Part shown: piece after piece, positions 7,106 to 16,900 of the stretch
Numbering within the stretch: the stretch's first letter is position 1
How the letters are laid out: every line of letters begins with the position of its first letter
Source: JAVVHH01 sp964613945
Lineage (GTDB): Bacteria; Pseudomonadota; Alphaproteobacteria; Acetobacterales; Acetobacteraceae
Direction of reading: 5' to 3'
Length of the DNA stretch: 64,000 nucleotides
NCBI GenBank assembly: GCA_964613945.1
Contig: CAZTJC010000001.1
Span: forward strand, 186,001 to 250,000
Position numbers and translations under genes: made by a program
Notes under the pieces: model-generated
The model's input: the letters and a program-made list of their open reading frames with translations, nothing else
Database searches by the model: none
What the model was told of the DNA's origin: nothing

Positions 7106-8655
7106 ACCATCTCTCCTGCGTCCATCCGCGCCAGGAAATCCGCCGCCCGACCCTGCAGCGCCGTGACCCGGGTGGGATCCATCTTCTCCAGCGTCTGCAA
7201 CGGCATCGCCATCCGATGATTACCTGCGAACCGATCCCGATGCCGGGCCATGAAGTCCCAATACAGCGCATTGAACGGGCACGCGTTCACCCCCACCGAG
7301 TCCTTCACGTCATAAGAGCATTTGCGGCAATAATCGCTCATCCGGTTGATGTAGGCGCCGGACCCGGCATACGGCTTAGATCCCATCACCCCGCCATCGC
7401 CATGCAGCGCCATTCCGCGCACGTTCGGCATCTCGACCCACTCGTAAGCGTCAGCGTACACGATCAGGTACCATTCATCGACATCGTCCGGATGCAGCCC
7501 CGCCAATAAGGCGAAATTACCGATGACCATCAGTCGCTGGATGTGGTGCGCGTAGGCGTGGGCTTTGGTCTGCCCGATCGACTGCGCCAGGCAGTTCATC
7601 TTGGTTTCGCCCGACCAATAGAACCACGGCAGCTTTCGGGTCGCCTCGAGCCCGTTGAGCCGTCCGTATTCCGGCATTTTCCACCAGTAGACGCCGCGCA
7701 CGAACTCCCGCCATCCCATGATCTGGCGGATGAACCCCTCCACCGCGTTCAACGGCGCCGCCCCGGCGCGATATGCCGCCTCAGCCGCCCGGCACACCTC
7801 TTCCGGCAGCAGAAGCCCGGCGTTCATCGAGGTCGAGATCAGCGCATGGAACAAGGCGGGCTCGCCCGTTTTCATCGTATCCTGCCAGTCCCCGAATTGC
7901 GGCAGCCGATAGGTAATGAAGTCGACCAGCGTTTCTTGCGCCGCCTGGGCCGTCACCGGCAGGGCAAAGCCCTCGACGTTGCCGAAATGGTCGGGGAAGC
8001 GCTCGGCGACCAACGCCATGACCGCCCGCGTCGTCATGTCAGGCGCGAAGTGCGGCACCGCCGGCGCCTTCAGCGTCTTGGGCAGCGGCTTGCGGTTCTC
8101 CGGATCGTAGTTCCACTTGCCGCCTTCCGGCTGTCCGTCATCCATAAGGATGCCGTAGCGCTTGCGCATCTCGCGATAGAAGAACTCCATCCGGATGCCG
8201 GACCGTCCCCGTGCCCAGGCCAGGAACTCGGTGATACGGCCCATGAAGCGCGTGTCGTCACGAATGTCGACTTCGAGGCCCCTAGTCTTCAGCAAAGGTT
8301 CGTCGTGCCACCGGCGCATGTCGTCCAGCAGGCGCCACTCGCCGGGCTCGGTCAGCACGACGCGGTCGGGCTTGTGGCGCGCAACCGCCCGCAGCATTTC
8401 CCCGCGCAAGGTTCCGGTGTTGTCGGGATCGTCGAGCCGGATGTAATCGACGGACACCCCGCGGGCCTGCAGCGCGGCCGCGAAGTGCCGCATCGCCGAC
8501 AGCACCAGCACGATCTTCTTCGGGTGATGCTTCACGTAGGTGCATTCAGCCATCACCTCGGCCATCAGCACCCGGTCCTGCGCCGGATCCAGGTCTTCGA
8601 GGGCGCTCAGGCTCCGGCTGCACTGGTCCCCCAGGACCATTCGTAACGTTCCCAT
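7102..8655 (-). CDS. phrB: Iron-sulfur bacterial cryptochrome/(6-4) photolyase (FeS-BCP)
   Basis: 517-residue flavoprotein of the CryB/PhrB class, which repairs (6-4) photoproducts or senses blue light. Four cysteines, C355 (MNCLAQ), C443 and C446 (YCRKCSYD) and C459 (NACPFN), have exactly the spacing of the [4Fe-4S] ligands I recall for Agrobacterium PhrB (offset 5). The N-terminal photolyase-related domain starts LRMVLGDQCS, and the FAD region includes HAYAHHIQRLMVIGNF and DADAYEWVEMPNVRGMA-like sequence. The ATG is at 8655. The gene overlaps the glycosyltransferase by 4 nt. Repair rather than signalling is favoured for this clade. Confidence 0.92.
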   Translation of the reverse strand: MGTLRMVLGDQCSRSLSALEDLDPAQDRVLMAEVMAECTYVKHHPKKIVLVLSAMRHFAAALQARGVSVDYIRLDDPDNTGTLRGEMLRAVARHKPDRVVLTEPGEWRLLDDMRRWHDEPLLKTRGLEVDIRDDTRFMGRITEFLAWARGRSGIRMEFFYREMRKRYGILMDDGQPEGGKWNYDPENRKPLPKTLKAPAVPHFAPDMTTRAVMALVAERFPDHFGNVEGFALPVTAQAAQETLVDFITYRLPQFGDWQDTMKTGEPALFHALISTSMNAGLLLPEEVCRAAEAAYRAGAAPLNAVEGFIRQIMGWREFVRGVYWWKMPEYGRLNGLEATRKLPWFYWSGETKMNCLAQSIGQTKAHAYAHHIQRLMVIGNFALLAGLHPDDVDEWYLIVYADAYEWVEMPNVRGMALHGDGGVMGSKPYAGSGAYINRMSDYCRKCSYDVKDSVGVNACPFNALYWDFMARHRDRFAGNHRMAMPLQTLEKMDPTRVTALQGRAADFLARMDAGEMV

Positions 8656-8735
8656 CCCTGCAAACTGGGCATACCCCGTCGCACAACAAGGCAGCCAGCT
8701 TGCGGCTGGGCGCTGGGACGGGCAGAGTTTCGGCC

Positions 8736-9284
8736 ATGCGCCAGCTCCTCCTCCTGCGGCACGCCAAGTCCTCCTGGGACGAGCGCGAGCTGCCCGATCA
8801 CGAGCGACCGCTCAATCCCCGCGGTCGCCGCGCCGCCGCAACGATGCGGGACGCCATGGAGCGCCTCGGCCTGGTGCCGGACCTGGTGCTAGTGTCCAGC
8901 TCGGTCCGCACGCTGCAGACCCTGGAGGCGCTCGAGCCTTGGGCCGACACGCCGCTCGTGGACCGCATGGAGACGCTCTACAACGCTCCGGCCTCCGTGC
9001 TGCTGGACACGATCCATACCGTTAAGGAAACGGTGCGCAGCTTATTGGTCATTGCCCATAATCCGGGCATCCACGAACTCGCCGTCACCCTGGTCGGGCC
9101 CCAGGCGCTCGACGACAGCTATGCCAACGCCGACCTCCGCCGCCTCGGCGACGGGTATCCGTCCGGGGCGCTGACCGAGTTCACCATCAACGGACCGTGG
9201 CAGGGCCTCGGCAAGGGCGGTGGCCGCTTAATCCGCTTTCTTTGCCCACGCGATTTCGCCGCCGAACACGCGAGCGACCCCTAG
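8736..9284 (+). CDS. sixA: SixA-like histidine phosphatase family protein
   Basis: 182-residue branch-1 histidine phosphatase. The phospho-accepting motif LLLRHAKSSWDE is at the very N-terminus, with the second active-site His in LLVIAHNPGIHELA. The short form resembles SixA, which dephosphorylates HPt domains or PtsP-type proteins. The ATG at 8736 fits the family start; a TTG 36 nt upstream would add an atypical tail. Its stop shares bases with the GTG of the CHAD gene (TAGTG), so the two are translationally coupled and may cooperate in phosphate or polyphosphate metabolism. Confidence 0.85.
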   Translation: MRQLLLLRHAKSSWDERELPDHERPLNPRGRRAAATMRDAMERLGLVPDLVLVSSSVRTLQTLEALEPWADTPLVDRMETLYNAPASVLLDTIHTVKETVRSLLVIAHNPGIHELAVTLVGPQALDDSYANADLRRLGDGYPSGALTEFTINGPWQGLGKGGGRLIRFLCPRDFAAEHASDP

Positions 9285-10828
9285 TGATCTTTGATGCCGG
9301 TGCCGAGGCGACCGCCTCCGCTCCACCGGCAGCTTCCATCCCGCCTCTGGTCCAGGCGCCCCGGGCCGACACGGCGATCTCCATGGAGTTTGCCCTCGAC
9401 CCCGCTGACCTGCCCGTCCTTTCCCGTCTACCCGCGCTCCGCCGTGCCGGCCCCAGTCGGCCCCAGCGTTTCATCTGGTACGACGATGCCGAGCGCAGCA
9501 TCGCCGGCCAGAACCTGAGCCTGGTCCGCGACGGCGCAACGTGGCAGCTCGACCGTCTCGCGCCGGACGCTCGACACGACTGGCCCGCCGCAGCGCCACC
9601 GCCGCCCGTCGCCCGCGCCGATGACGCAGGCATTTTCGTCGCCGCCGACCCAGTGCCCGATGTGCCGTTCGACAACATCCCGTTCGACGTCGCCCCGGTC
9701 AGCGCCTTTGACGGCCGCCATCGCCGTTACGACATCGGCTCTGTCGCCATAACCGTATTGCACGGTGCTGTCCGTGGCGTGGTCGAGACGCGGCCAGCCT
9801 GCCGTGTGACGCTCACCGGGTCGCCCGCCGACCTCGCCGACCTGCTCCCGGGGCTCAGTCCGCTTGCCCTCTCCGTCCCACGCGCCAGCCTGGCCTGCGA
9901 GGCCAACGCCGCCGCCGCCGGCACGCCGCTCCCGGCACGCCATCTCGGTGCCCCGGCTCTCGACGGCGCGGTTCCGGTCGGCGAGGGGCTGGTCACCGTC
10001 ATCAGCCACCTGCTCGACGTTCTGCTGTTCTGGACCGACAGCTTCCGCCGCGAGCGTCAACCGGAGGCGATCCACCAGGCACGGGTGGCGACCCGGCGTC
10101 TGCGCTCCGCCCTATCGCTGTATCGGCCTGCCGCATGCCCCGAACTCGGGGCTGTTGCGGCGGCGCTGAAACACTGTGCCGAAACCCTGGGCGCCGCCCG
10201 CGACTGGGACGTGTTCCTCGGCAGCACCGGTCCTGCCCTGGTCGCGGTCAAGCCTGGCGACTCCCGCATCGCCGGGCTCCTGCGCGCCGCCAGCCGGCAA
10301 CGCGAGGCCGGATACACCGGGGTGGACGACTATCTCGCCAGTGCGGCGTTCCGGCATCTGACGGTCGACCTTGCCGCGGCGGCGATCCTCCCCCCGTGGC
10401 AGCGCATGCCGGACCCCGACCCGCTGCTGCAGGCCGCTACCGCACCCTTTGCCGCCGACGTACTGGCCCGCCGCCTCAAGCGCGTGCGGCGGCGGGCACG
10501 CGGTCTCGCGACGCTGCCGATCGATGCGCTGCACGAGCTTCGCAAGGACTGCAAACGCCTGCGGTACAGCGCCGAATTCTTTGCGCCTGCCTTTCCGGCC
10601 AAGCACACCAAGCCGTTCCTGCGCCGCCTGTCCATGCTGCAGGAGGAGCTCGGTACCCTGAACGACTCCGCCACTGCTGGAATGTTACTGGCCCAGCTCG
10701 GTCGTTCCGGACGCGGATATGCCGGCGGTCTGGTCGACGGCATGGCGGCCGCTGCCGCAATCCCGGCGCGGGCCCGCATCGAGGCGAATTGGCGCCGCTT
10801 CAAACGCGTCGACCCGTTCTGGAAATGA
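9284..10828 (+). CDS. CHAD domain protein with degenerate CYTH-like N-terminus
   Basis: About 514 residues. The C-terminal half (from about residue 240) is a CHAD domain, a histidine-rich helical module known to bind inorganic polyphosphate: EAIHQARVATRRLRSALSLY, AETLGAARDWDVFL, HELRKDCKRLRYSAEFFAP and LQEELGTLNDS. The N-terminal half resembles CYTH phosphatases in layout (MEFALDPADLPVLSRLP, FIWYDDAERSIAGQNLSLVR), but the E-x-E-x-K signature and most acidic metal ligands are missing, so triphosphatase activity is doubtful. The GTG at 9284 overlaps the sixA stop; the ATG at 9383 is an alternative start. Confidence 0.85.
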   Translation: MIFDAGAEATASAPPAASIPPLVQAPRADTAISMEFALDPADLPVLSRLPALRRAGPSRPQRFIWYDDAERSIAGQNLSLVRDGATWQLDRLAPDARHDWPAAAPPPPVARADDAGIFVAADPVPDVPFDNIPFDVAPVSAFDGRHRRYDIGSVAITVLHGAVRGVVETRPACRVTLTGSPADLADLLPGLSPLALSVPRASLACEANAAAAGTPLPARHLGAPALDGAVPVGEGLVTVISHLLDVLLFWTDSFRRERQPEAIHQARVATRRLRSALSLYRPAACPELGAVAAALKHCAETLGAARDWDVFLGSTGPALVAVKPGDSRIAGLLRAASRQREAGYTGVDDYLASAAFRHLTVDLAAAAILPPWQRMPDPDPLLQAATAPFAADVLARRLKRVRRRARGLATLPIDALHELRKDCKRLRYSAEFFAPAFPAKHTKPFLRRLSMLQEELGTLNDSATAGMLLAQLGRSGRGYAGGLVDGMAAAAAIPARARIEANWRRFKRVDPFWK

Positions 10829-10901
10829 TGATGATGGCTTTGTGTTGCGTCGACGAGATGCAGCGGTTACGCAGCTTTATGCGCAAAAGCTCAGCCATAC
10901 G

Positions 10902-11435
10902 GTGAAGTCGCCCCGACGCATCTTCCGCGGTGCCACACCACGCCGCACCTTTGTCGGACGCACGCTGCTGTTCGCGAGCCTGGGCGTTGCCGGCACTGCC
11001 CTGGCCGCTACCGTGTTGTCATCGAATCTGTTCGGGCACGCCGTGCCGTCGCCGACCCACGTCAGTGCGGATGCGCACAATATCGCGATTATCGACGGCG
11101 ATACGCTGCGGCTCGAGGGGCACGTCATCCGCCTCCGTGGGGTTGAAGCGCCAGACCGCGGCGACCGATGCCTCGGCGGGATGGATTGCGGCGGTGCGGC
11201 TACCACGGCGCTTGCAGGCCTGGTGCGTGGGCGCCAGGTCGAGTGTTCGCTGAAGGATCATGACGTGGCGGGCCGGCCGTATGCCGACTGCAACGCCAGC
11301 GGCACCGACCTCTCGCGCGCCATCGTCGCCAGCGGTTGGGCCCGCGCCCAGCCCGGGTCGCCCGAGCTGGCCGACCTCGAACTCCGCGCCCGCCGCCAGC
11401 GCGCAGGGCTGTGGGCAGATGTTGCAGCGCACTAG
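10902..11435 (+). CDS. Membrane-anchored thermonuclease (SNase)-family protein
   Basis: 177 residues from GTG. An Arg-rich head and one hydrophobic segment (about 20-45) indicate an anchor or uncleaved signal. The SNase domain follows: AIIDGDTLRLEGHVIRLRGV (metal Asp and catalytic Arg region), paired cysteines C90 and C96, and a C-terminal GTDLSRAIVASGWARAQPG stretch. The usual APE is APD and the usual DRYGR is DVAGR, so one catalytic Glu is replaced by Asp. Activity is plausible but not certain. 74 bp separate it from the CHAD gene. Confidence 0.75.
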   Translation: MKSPRRIFRGATPRRTFVGRTLLFASLGVAGTALAATVLSSNLFGHAVPSPTHVSADAHNIAIIDGDTLRLEGHVIRLRGVEAPDRGDRCLGGMDCGGAATTALAGLVRGRQVECSLKDHDVAGRPYADCNASGTDLSRAIVASGWARAQPGSPELADLELRARRQRAGLWADVAAH

Positions 11436-11497
11436 CCAGGTTGCCTAGTTGGGGAACAGCGCCTTAATTTAGCCTCAGCTTACAAGAGGACTAGCCG

Positions 11498-12802
11498 ATG
11501 GACGCCCCTGCGAACACGAACGTCACCCTGACGATGGACGGCACCAACCAGTCGCTGGCGCTGCCGATGCGAAACGGCACCATTGGCCCGTCGGTCGCTG
11601 ATATCAGCAAGCTGTATGCCCAGCTCGGCATTTTCACCTACGATCCCGGCTACGGCATGACAGCCGCCTGCGAGAGCAAGATCACCTACATCGACGGTGA
11701 CGAAGGCGTTCTGCTGTATCGCGGTTATCCGATCGAGCAGCTCGCCGAGCAGTCCACCTTTCTCGAGGTTGCCTACCTGTTGCTCAACGGCGAATTGCCG
11801 ACCAAGGCGCAGGAGCAGGAGTTCGAGCACGGCGTCATGCGCCACACGATGCTGCACGAGCAGCTGCGCAGCTTCTACAACGGCTTCCGCCGCGATGCGC
11901 ATCCAATGGCCATCATCTGCGGCGTGGTTGGCGCACTCTCGGCGTTTTACCATGACAGCCTGGACATCAATAACCCCGAGCACCGCCGCATCAGTGCCTT
12001 CCGCCTGATCGCCAAGCTGCCGACCATCGCTGCCTGGGCCTATAAATACTCCGTCGGCCAGCCCTTCGTGTACCCGCGCAACGATCTGAGCTACGCCGCC
12101 AACTTCCTGCACATGATCAATGCCGTGCCGGCCGAGCACTACGAGGTCAGCCCGGTGCTCGAGCGCGCCATGGACCGTATCTTCACGCTCCATGCCGACC
12201 ATGAGCAGAACGCCAGCACGTCCACCGTGCGCCTGGCCGGCTCCACCGGTGCCAACCCGTTCGCCTGCATCGCCGCCGGCATCGCCAGCCTATGGGGCCC
12301 CGCTCATGGCGGCGCCAACGAGGCGGTGCTGAAGATGCTGGACGAGATCGGCGACGTTTCGCACATCCCGGCCTTCATGGAGAAGGTGAAGGACAAGAAC
12401 AGCAAAGTGAAGCTGATGGGTTTCGGCCACCGGGTGTACAAGAACTACGACCCGCGCGCAAAGATCATGCAGCAGACCTGTCACGAGGTGCTGAAGGAGC
12501 TCGGCATCAAGGACGACAAGACGCTGGATCTGGCGATGGAGCTCGAGCGGATCGCGCTGCACGACGAATACTTCATCAGCAAGAAGCTGTATCCGAACGT
12601 CGACTTCTATTCGGGCATCATCCTCAAGGCGATGGGCTTTCCGACGTCGATGTTCACCGTGCTGTTCGCCGTCGCGCGCACCGTTGGCTGGATCAGCCAG
12701 TGGAAGGAGATGATCGAGGATCCGAGCCAGCGCATCGGCCGTCCGCGTCAGCTCTACACCGGCTCGCCGCAGCGCGACTACATCGCCATGGACAAGCGCT
12801 AA
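11498..12802 (+). CDS. gltA: Citrate synthase
   Basis: 434 residues, the length of the hexameric NADH-regulated Gram-negative type. Condenses acetyl-CoA and oxaloacetate. The active-site regions are present: the GPAHGGANEAVLKML histidine, the GFGHRVYKNYDPRAKIM histidine and the YPNVDFYSGI aspartate. The N-terminal ITYIDGDEGVLLYRGYPIEQ is typical. An AAGAGG site precedes the ATG by 9 nt. It stands alone: the upstream nuclease gene ends 62 nt before, and a 13-bp hairpin follows the stop by about 10 nt. Confidence 0.97.
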   Translation: MDAPANTNVTLTMDGTNQSLALPMRNGTIGPSVADISKLYAQLGIFTYDPGYGMTAACESKITYIDGDEGVLLYRGYPIEQLAEQSTFLEVAYLLLNGELPTKAQEQEFEHGVMRHTMLHEQLRSFYNGFRRDAHPMAIICGVVGALSAFYHDSLDINNPEHRRISAFRLIAKLPTIAAWAYKYSVGQPFVYPRNDLSYAANFLHMINAVPAEHYEVSPVLERAMDRIFTLHADHEQNASTSTVRLAGSTGANPFACIAAGIASLWGPAHGGANEAVLKMLDEIGDVSHIPAFMEKVKDKNSKVKLMGFGHRVYKNYDPRAKIMQQTCHEVLKELGIKDDKTLDLAMELERIALHDEYFISKKLYPNVDFYSGIILKAMGFPTSMFTVLFAVARTVGWISQWKEMIEDPSQRIGRPRQLYTGSPQRDYIAMDKR

Positions 12803-12812
12803 CCCTCAACAT

Positions 12813-12849
12813 CGGCATCTCGGCAGCGATCGCTGTTGCCGAGATGCCG
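12813..12849 (+). terminator. 13-bp stem hairpin after gltA
   Basis: CGGCATCTCGGCA pairs perfectly with TGCCGAGATGCCG across an 11-nt loop, starting 10 nt after the gltA stop. There is no immediate T-tract (a TTTT occurs about 14 nt later), so it may be a weak terminator or an mRNA 3'-end stabiliser. Confidence 0.6.
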
Positions 12850-12933
12850 CGCTTCATCTGCGTTTTGTGCAGTGCAGCAATTCAGCCCTTGTCCGCAGCT
12901 CTATTGGTGTCATCTTTACGCCATGGGAAGCGT

Positions 12934-12972
12934 CCTCCTCAGTCTGCCCGCAATCGGGCATCCCACAGGAGG
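12934..12972 (+). promoter_or_regulatory. Possible Shine-Dalgarno-sequestering leader of the DUF1127 gene
   Basis: The strong AGGAGG at 12967-12972 can pair with CCTCCT at 12934-12939. Between them lies a perfect hairpin, TGCCCG (12945-12950), CAAT, CGGGCA (12955-12960). Together they would form a bulged stem hiding the ribosome site. Only base-complementarity is seen; regulation is inference. Confidence 0.4.
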
Positions 12973-12982
12973 TTATTTGACG

Positions 12983-13192
12983 ATGACAACCACTACTTCG
13001 ACCCGCGTTCTACCGGCGCCCGCGCCGATCTTTTCGCTGTTCTGGCGTATGATCAGTGCCCTCGAGCGCAATCAGGAACAGGCCCGCATTCGCGACGAAC
13101 TGTCCCACATGAGCAGCCGTGAACTCGCCGATCTCGGCCTGATGTTTTCCGACATCGACCACGTCGCTAACGGCACCTACCGCCGCGGCTGA
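12983..13192 (+). CDS. DUF1127 small basic protein
   Basis: 69 residues. The C-terminal domain is the arginine-rich DUF1127 helix pair: RIRDELSHMSSRELADLGLM then FSDIDHVANG. In alphaproteobacteria such proteins have been linked to RNA turnover, phosphate response and sRNA loci, but the role here is unknown. The ATG at 12983 has an ideal AGGAGG 10 nt before it. An in-frame ATG at 12923 would add a hydrophobic 20-residue lead, less likely because the strong site would then be internal. It is flanked by the post-gltA hairpin and converges on the GST gene. Confidence 0.85.
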   Translation: MTTTTSTRVLPAPAPIFSLFWRMISALERNQEQARIRDELSHMSSRELADLGLMFSDIDHVANGTYRRG

Positions 13193-13205
13193 TCGACGAC
13201 TCTGG

Positions 13206-13877
13206 TCAGAAGTCCAGGTCCGCGTAATGCGCCGGGGGCGTGACCCCCGGTACCTGGTCCTGCAATAGCGGCCTGAAGCTCGGTCGTGACTTGACCCGTG
13301 CATACCAATCCCTCGCCGGCTCCGAGATCGACCAATCGACATCGGAGGCGAAATCCAGTGCCGACAGATGTCCGGCTGCCGCGAAATCCGCCAGGCTCAT
13401 CTCGTCGCCCGCCAACCATCGCCGGGTTTCGGCCAGCCAGCCGATATACTCGATGTGGTGCCGCAAATTGGCATACCCGGCTCGGAGTGCGCCGGCATCT
13501 GGATTGCCGTGCCCCAGCACCCGCTTCATGAACTTCTCGCCCAACAGGTTGCGCGATACGTCGGTGGCGAACTTACCATCGAACCATGCCACCAGCCGCC
13601 GTGCCTCGACCCGCTCCGGCATGGCCTTCGGCAGCAATGGGAGCGACTCCGGATAGGCTTCCTCGAGATATTCGCAGATCACCGCCGAGTCCGCGACGGC
13701 AAGGCCGCCCTCGTCGACCAGCGTGGGGACTGTCGCAGCGGCGTTGATGGCCAGGTATTCCGGCCGCCGCTGCCACACTTTTTCCATCTGCAGCTCGAAC
13801 GGCAGCCGTTTCTCGGCCAGGACCAGCCTCACCTTCCTGGCAAAGGGTGACAACGGAAGATGGTAAAGCAGACGCAT
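13206..13877 (-). CDS. Glutathione S-transferase family protein
   Basis: 223 residues. The thioredoxin-like N-terminus has LPLSPFARKVRLVLAEKRLP, the cis-Pro region ATVPTLVDEGG and the glutathione-binding ADSAVICEYLEE. The all-helical C-terminal domain follows (DEMSLADFAAAGHLSALDF). It is probably a detoxifying or thiol-transfer enzyme; the active-site Ser at SPF suggests a beta- or zeta-like type. It lies 51 nt downstream of gltB on the same strand and may share its transcript, though no functional link is evident. Confidence 0.9.
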   Translation of the reverse strand: MRLLYHLPLSPFARKVRLVLAEKRLPFELQMEKVWQRRPEYLAINAAATVPTLVDEGGLAVADSAVICEYLEEAYPESLPLLPKAMPERVEARRLVAWFDGKFATDVSRNLLGEKFMKRVLGHGNPDAGALRAGYANLRHHIEYIGWLAETRRWLAGDEMSLADFAAAGHLSALDFASDVDWSISEPARDWYARVKSRPSFRPLLQDQVPGVTPPAHYADLDF

Positions 13878-13928
13878 CGCGGGCTTATCGCACCATGCGT
13901 CGCGCTCGCCAATCTCCCGCCGCCGCGC

Positions 13929-16900
13929 TTACGCCCGCAGCGCTGTGTTCTCTGCCATCGGCACCGGCAGGTATTTGACATACTCCTTCGGCACCACCTG
14001 CCAGAACCGCGGCAGCGTACGACCCCAATCCACCAGCATGTTGGCGGCGTAGCGGCTATTCGTTTCGGCGACGTGCCGCTCGACCAAGCCGCGCAGCAGC
14101 TCGGCCCAGTGGGGGTGCTCCACCCGCTGCCACAACAGCGTGTCGGGATTGACCCGATGCTCGAATGTCCCGTCGGCGTCGAAGATGAAGGCCTGGCCGC
14201 CCGTGAACCCGGCGCCGAAATTGTCCCCCACCGCGTTCAGCGACACCACAGTCCCGCCGGTCATATACTCGCACCCGTTGCTGCCGCAGCCCTCGACCAC
14301 CGCAGTGGCTCCGGAGTTGCGCACCGCAAACCGCTCGCCCGCCTGCCCCGCCGCGAACAACTCGCCCGCAGTGGCGCCATACAGGCAGGTATTGCCGATG
14401 ATCGTGTTGTCCTGGCTCACCAAGACCGAACTCGGGGCCAGACGCACCACGATCGTCGCTCCGGACAAGCCTTTGCCGACGTAGTCGTTGGCGTCTCCGA
14501 TCACTTCGAGCTTGAGGCCCTGTACGGCAAAGGCGCCCAATGACTGGCCGGCCGTTCCACGCAGCCGCACGGTGATGTGCCCAGGCTGCAGCCCGGCCAT
14601 CCCATAAGCCCGCGTGATCTTCGACGACAGCTTGGTCCCGATCGCGCGGTGCGTGTTCCGGATGGTATACTGCAGCTGCATCTTCTCGCCGCGCTCGAAC
14701 ACCGGCACGGAGTCGGCGATCATCTGCGCGTCCAACGTCTCCGGCACCTCGTTGCGGCCGTCCTGGTTGAAGTAGCGCGGATACGGCCCCGGATCGGCCT
14801 GCGCCAGCAACGGGTTAAGGTCGAGGTCATCCAGCAGCTCGGAGCCGCGGCTCACCTGCGCCAGCATGTCCGTTCGCCCGATCACGTCCACCAACCGCCG
14901 CACGCCCAGCGAGGCCAGAATGTGCCTGACGTCCTCGGCGATGAAGCTGAACAGGTTGATGACCTTCTCGGGCGACCCCTCGAACTTCTGCCGCAATTCC
15001 TCATCCTGCGTGCACACGCCCACCGGGCAGGTGTTGCTGTGGCACTGCCGCACCATGATGCAGCCCATCGCCACCAGGCTCGCCGTGCCGATGCCGAACT
15101 CCTCGGCGCCCAGCATGGCCGCGATCACCACGTCGCGCCCGGTCTTGAGCCCGCCATCCGTCCGCAGCTTCACCCGATGCCGCAGCCGGTTGAGCATCAG
15201 CACCTGATGCGCCTCCGACAACCCCATTTCCCAGGGCAGCCCGGCATATTTCACCGAGCTCTGCGGACTCGCGCCCGTGCCGCCCGAGTGACCGCTGATC
15301 AGGATCGCATCCGCCTTGGCCTTCGCCACGCCGGCCGCGATCGTGCCGATCCCACTGCGTGACACTAGCTTCACGCAGACCGTCGCCTCCGGATTGATCT
15401 GCTTCAGGTCGTAGATGAGCTGCGCCAGATCCTCGATCGAGTAGATGTCGTGGTGCGGCGGTGGGCTGATCAGCGTCACCCCCGGCGTCGAATGCCGCAG
15501 CCGGGCGATTAGCCCGGTCACCTTGAAGCCTGGTAGCTGCCCGCCTTCGCCGGGCTTGGCGCCCTGCGCGACCTTGATCTCGATCTCGCGGCAAGCGTTG
15601 AGATACTCGGCCGTCACGCCGAAGCGGCCGGACGAGATCTGCTTGATCGCCGAATTGGCGTTGTCGCCACCGGGCCGCGGGGTCGCCCGCTCTGGGTCCT
15701 CACCACCCTCGCCGCTGTTGCTGCGGGAGCCGATGCGGTTCATCGCGATCGACAGGGTCTCGTGCGCCTCCGGGCTCAAGGCGCCCAGCGAGATGCCCGG
15801 CGCAAGCAGGCGCTTGCGGATTTCGGTGATGCTCTCGACCTCGTCGACCGAAATCGCCGTCACGCCGTCGAACTTGAAGTCCAACAGGTCACGCAGCGCT
15901 ACCGGCTTCTGCCGCCGCACGCCATCGGCGTAGCGGCGATAGGTCTCGAAGCTATCGGTCGCCACCGCCGTCTGCAGCGTATGGATCAGCTTGCCCTCGA
16001 AGGCGTGGACTTCACCCTTCTGCCGGAACTTGTAGACCCCGCCGACCGGCAAGGTCGTGGATTCCGACAGCCACGCCGCCTCATGCAGCGCCAGCACCTT
16101 GCGCGCGATGCCGGACAGGCCGATGCCGCTGATCCGCGACTGCATGCCTGGGAAGAACTCGCCCACCAGCGCCCGGCTCAGGCCGATCGCCTCGAAATTG
16201 TAGCCACCGCGATAGGACGACAGCACGGAGATGCCGATTTTCGACATCACCTTCAGCAGGCCCTTATCGACCGCCTTCTTGTAGTGCTTGACCGCCTCCT
16301 TCAGCGACAGCGAGCCGAACAGCCCACGCGCCTGCCGGTCGGCGATGCCTTCCTGCGCCAGGTAGGCGTTCACCGTGGTCGCGCCGACGCCGATCAGCAC
16401 CGCGAAATAATGCGTGTCGAGGCACTCGGCCGACCGCACGTTCAAACTGGTGAACGTCCGCAGCGACTGCCGCACCAGATGCGTGTGTACCGCCGCCGTG
16501 GCCAGGATCATCGGGATCGCGGCCCGCTCCGGCCCCTGATTCTCGTCCGACAACACCACGTGCATGCAGCCGGCCCGCACGCCCTCTTCCGCCTCGCGAC
16601 GGATGCGCTCAATCCCCGCCCGCAACCCGGTTTCCCCATCGGCCACCGGGAAGCAGCAATCCACCCGGCAAGCTGTCTGGCCCATGGTCGCCACCATGGC
16701 GGCGAACTCGGCCGTCGACAGCACCGGGCTCTCGAGCTGCAGCAGGTCGCACTGCCCGCTATCCTCGTCCAGCACGTTGCCGAGATTGCCCAATCGGGTC
16801 TTCAGCGACATCACCCGCGTCTCGCGCAGGCTGTCGATCGGCGGGTTGGTAACCTGCGCGAAAGCCTGGCGGAAGAAGTTGTGCAGCCCGCGATACCGTT

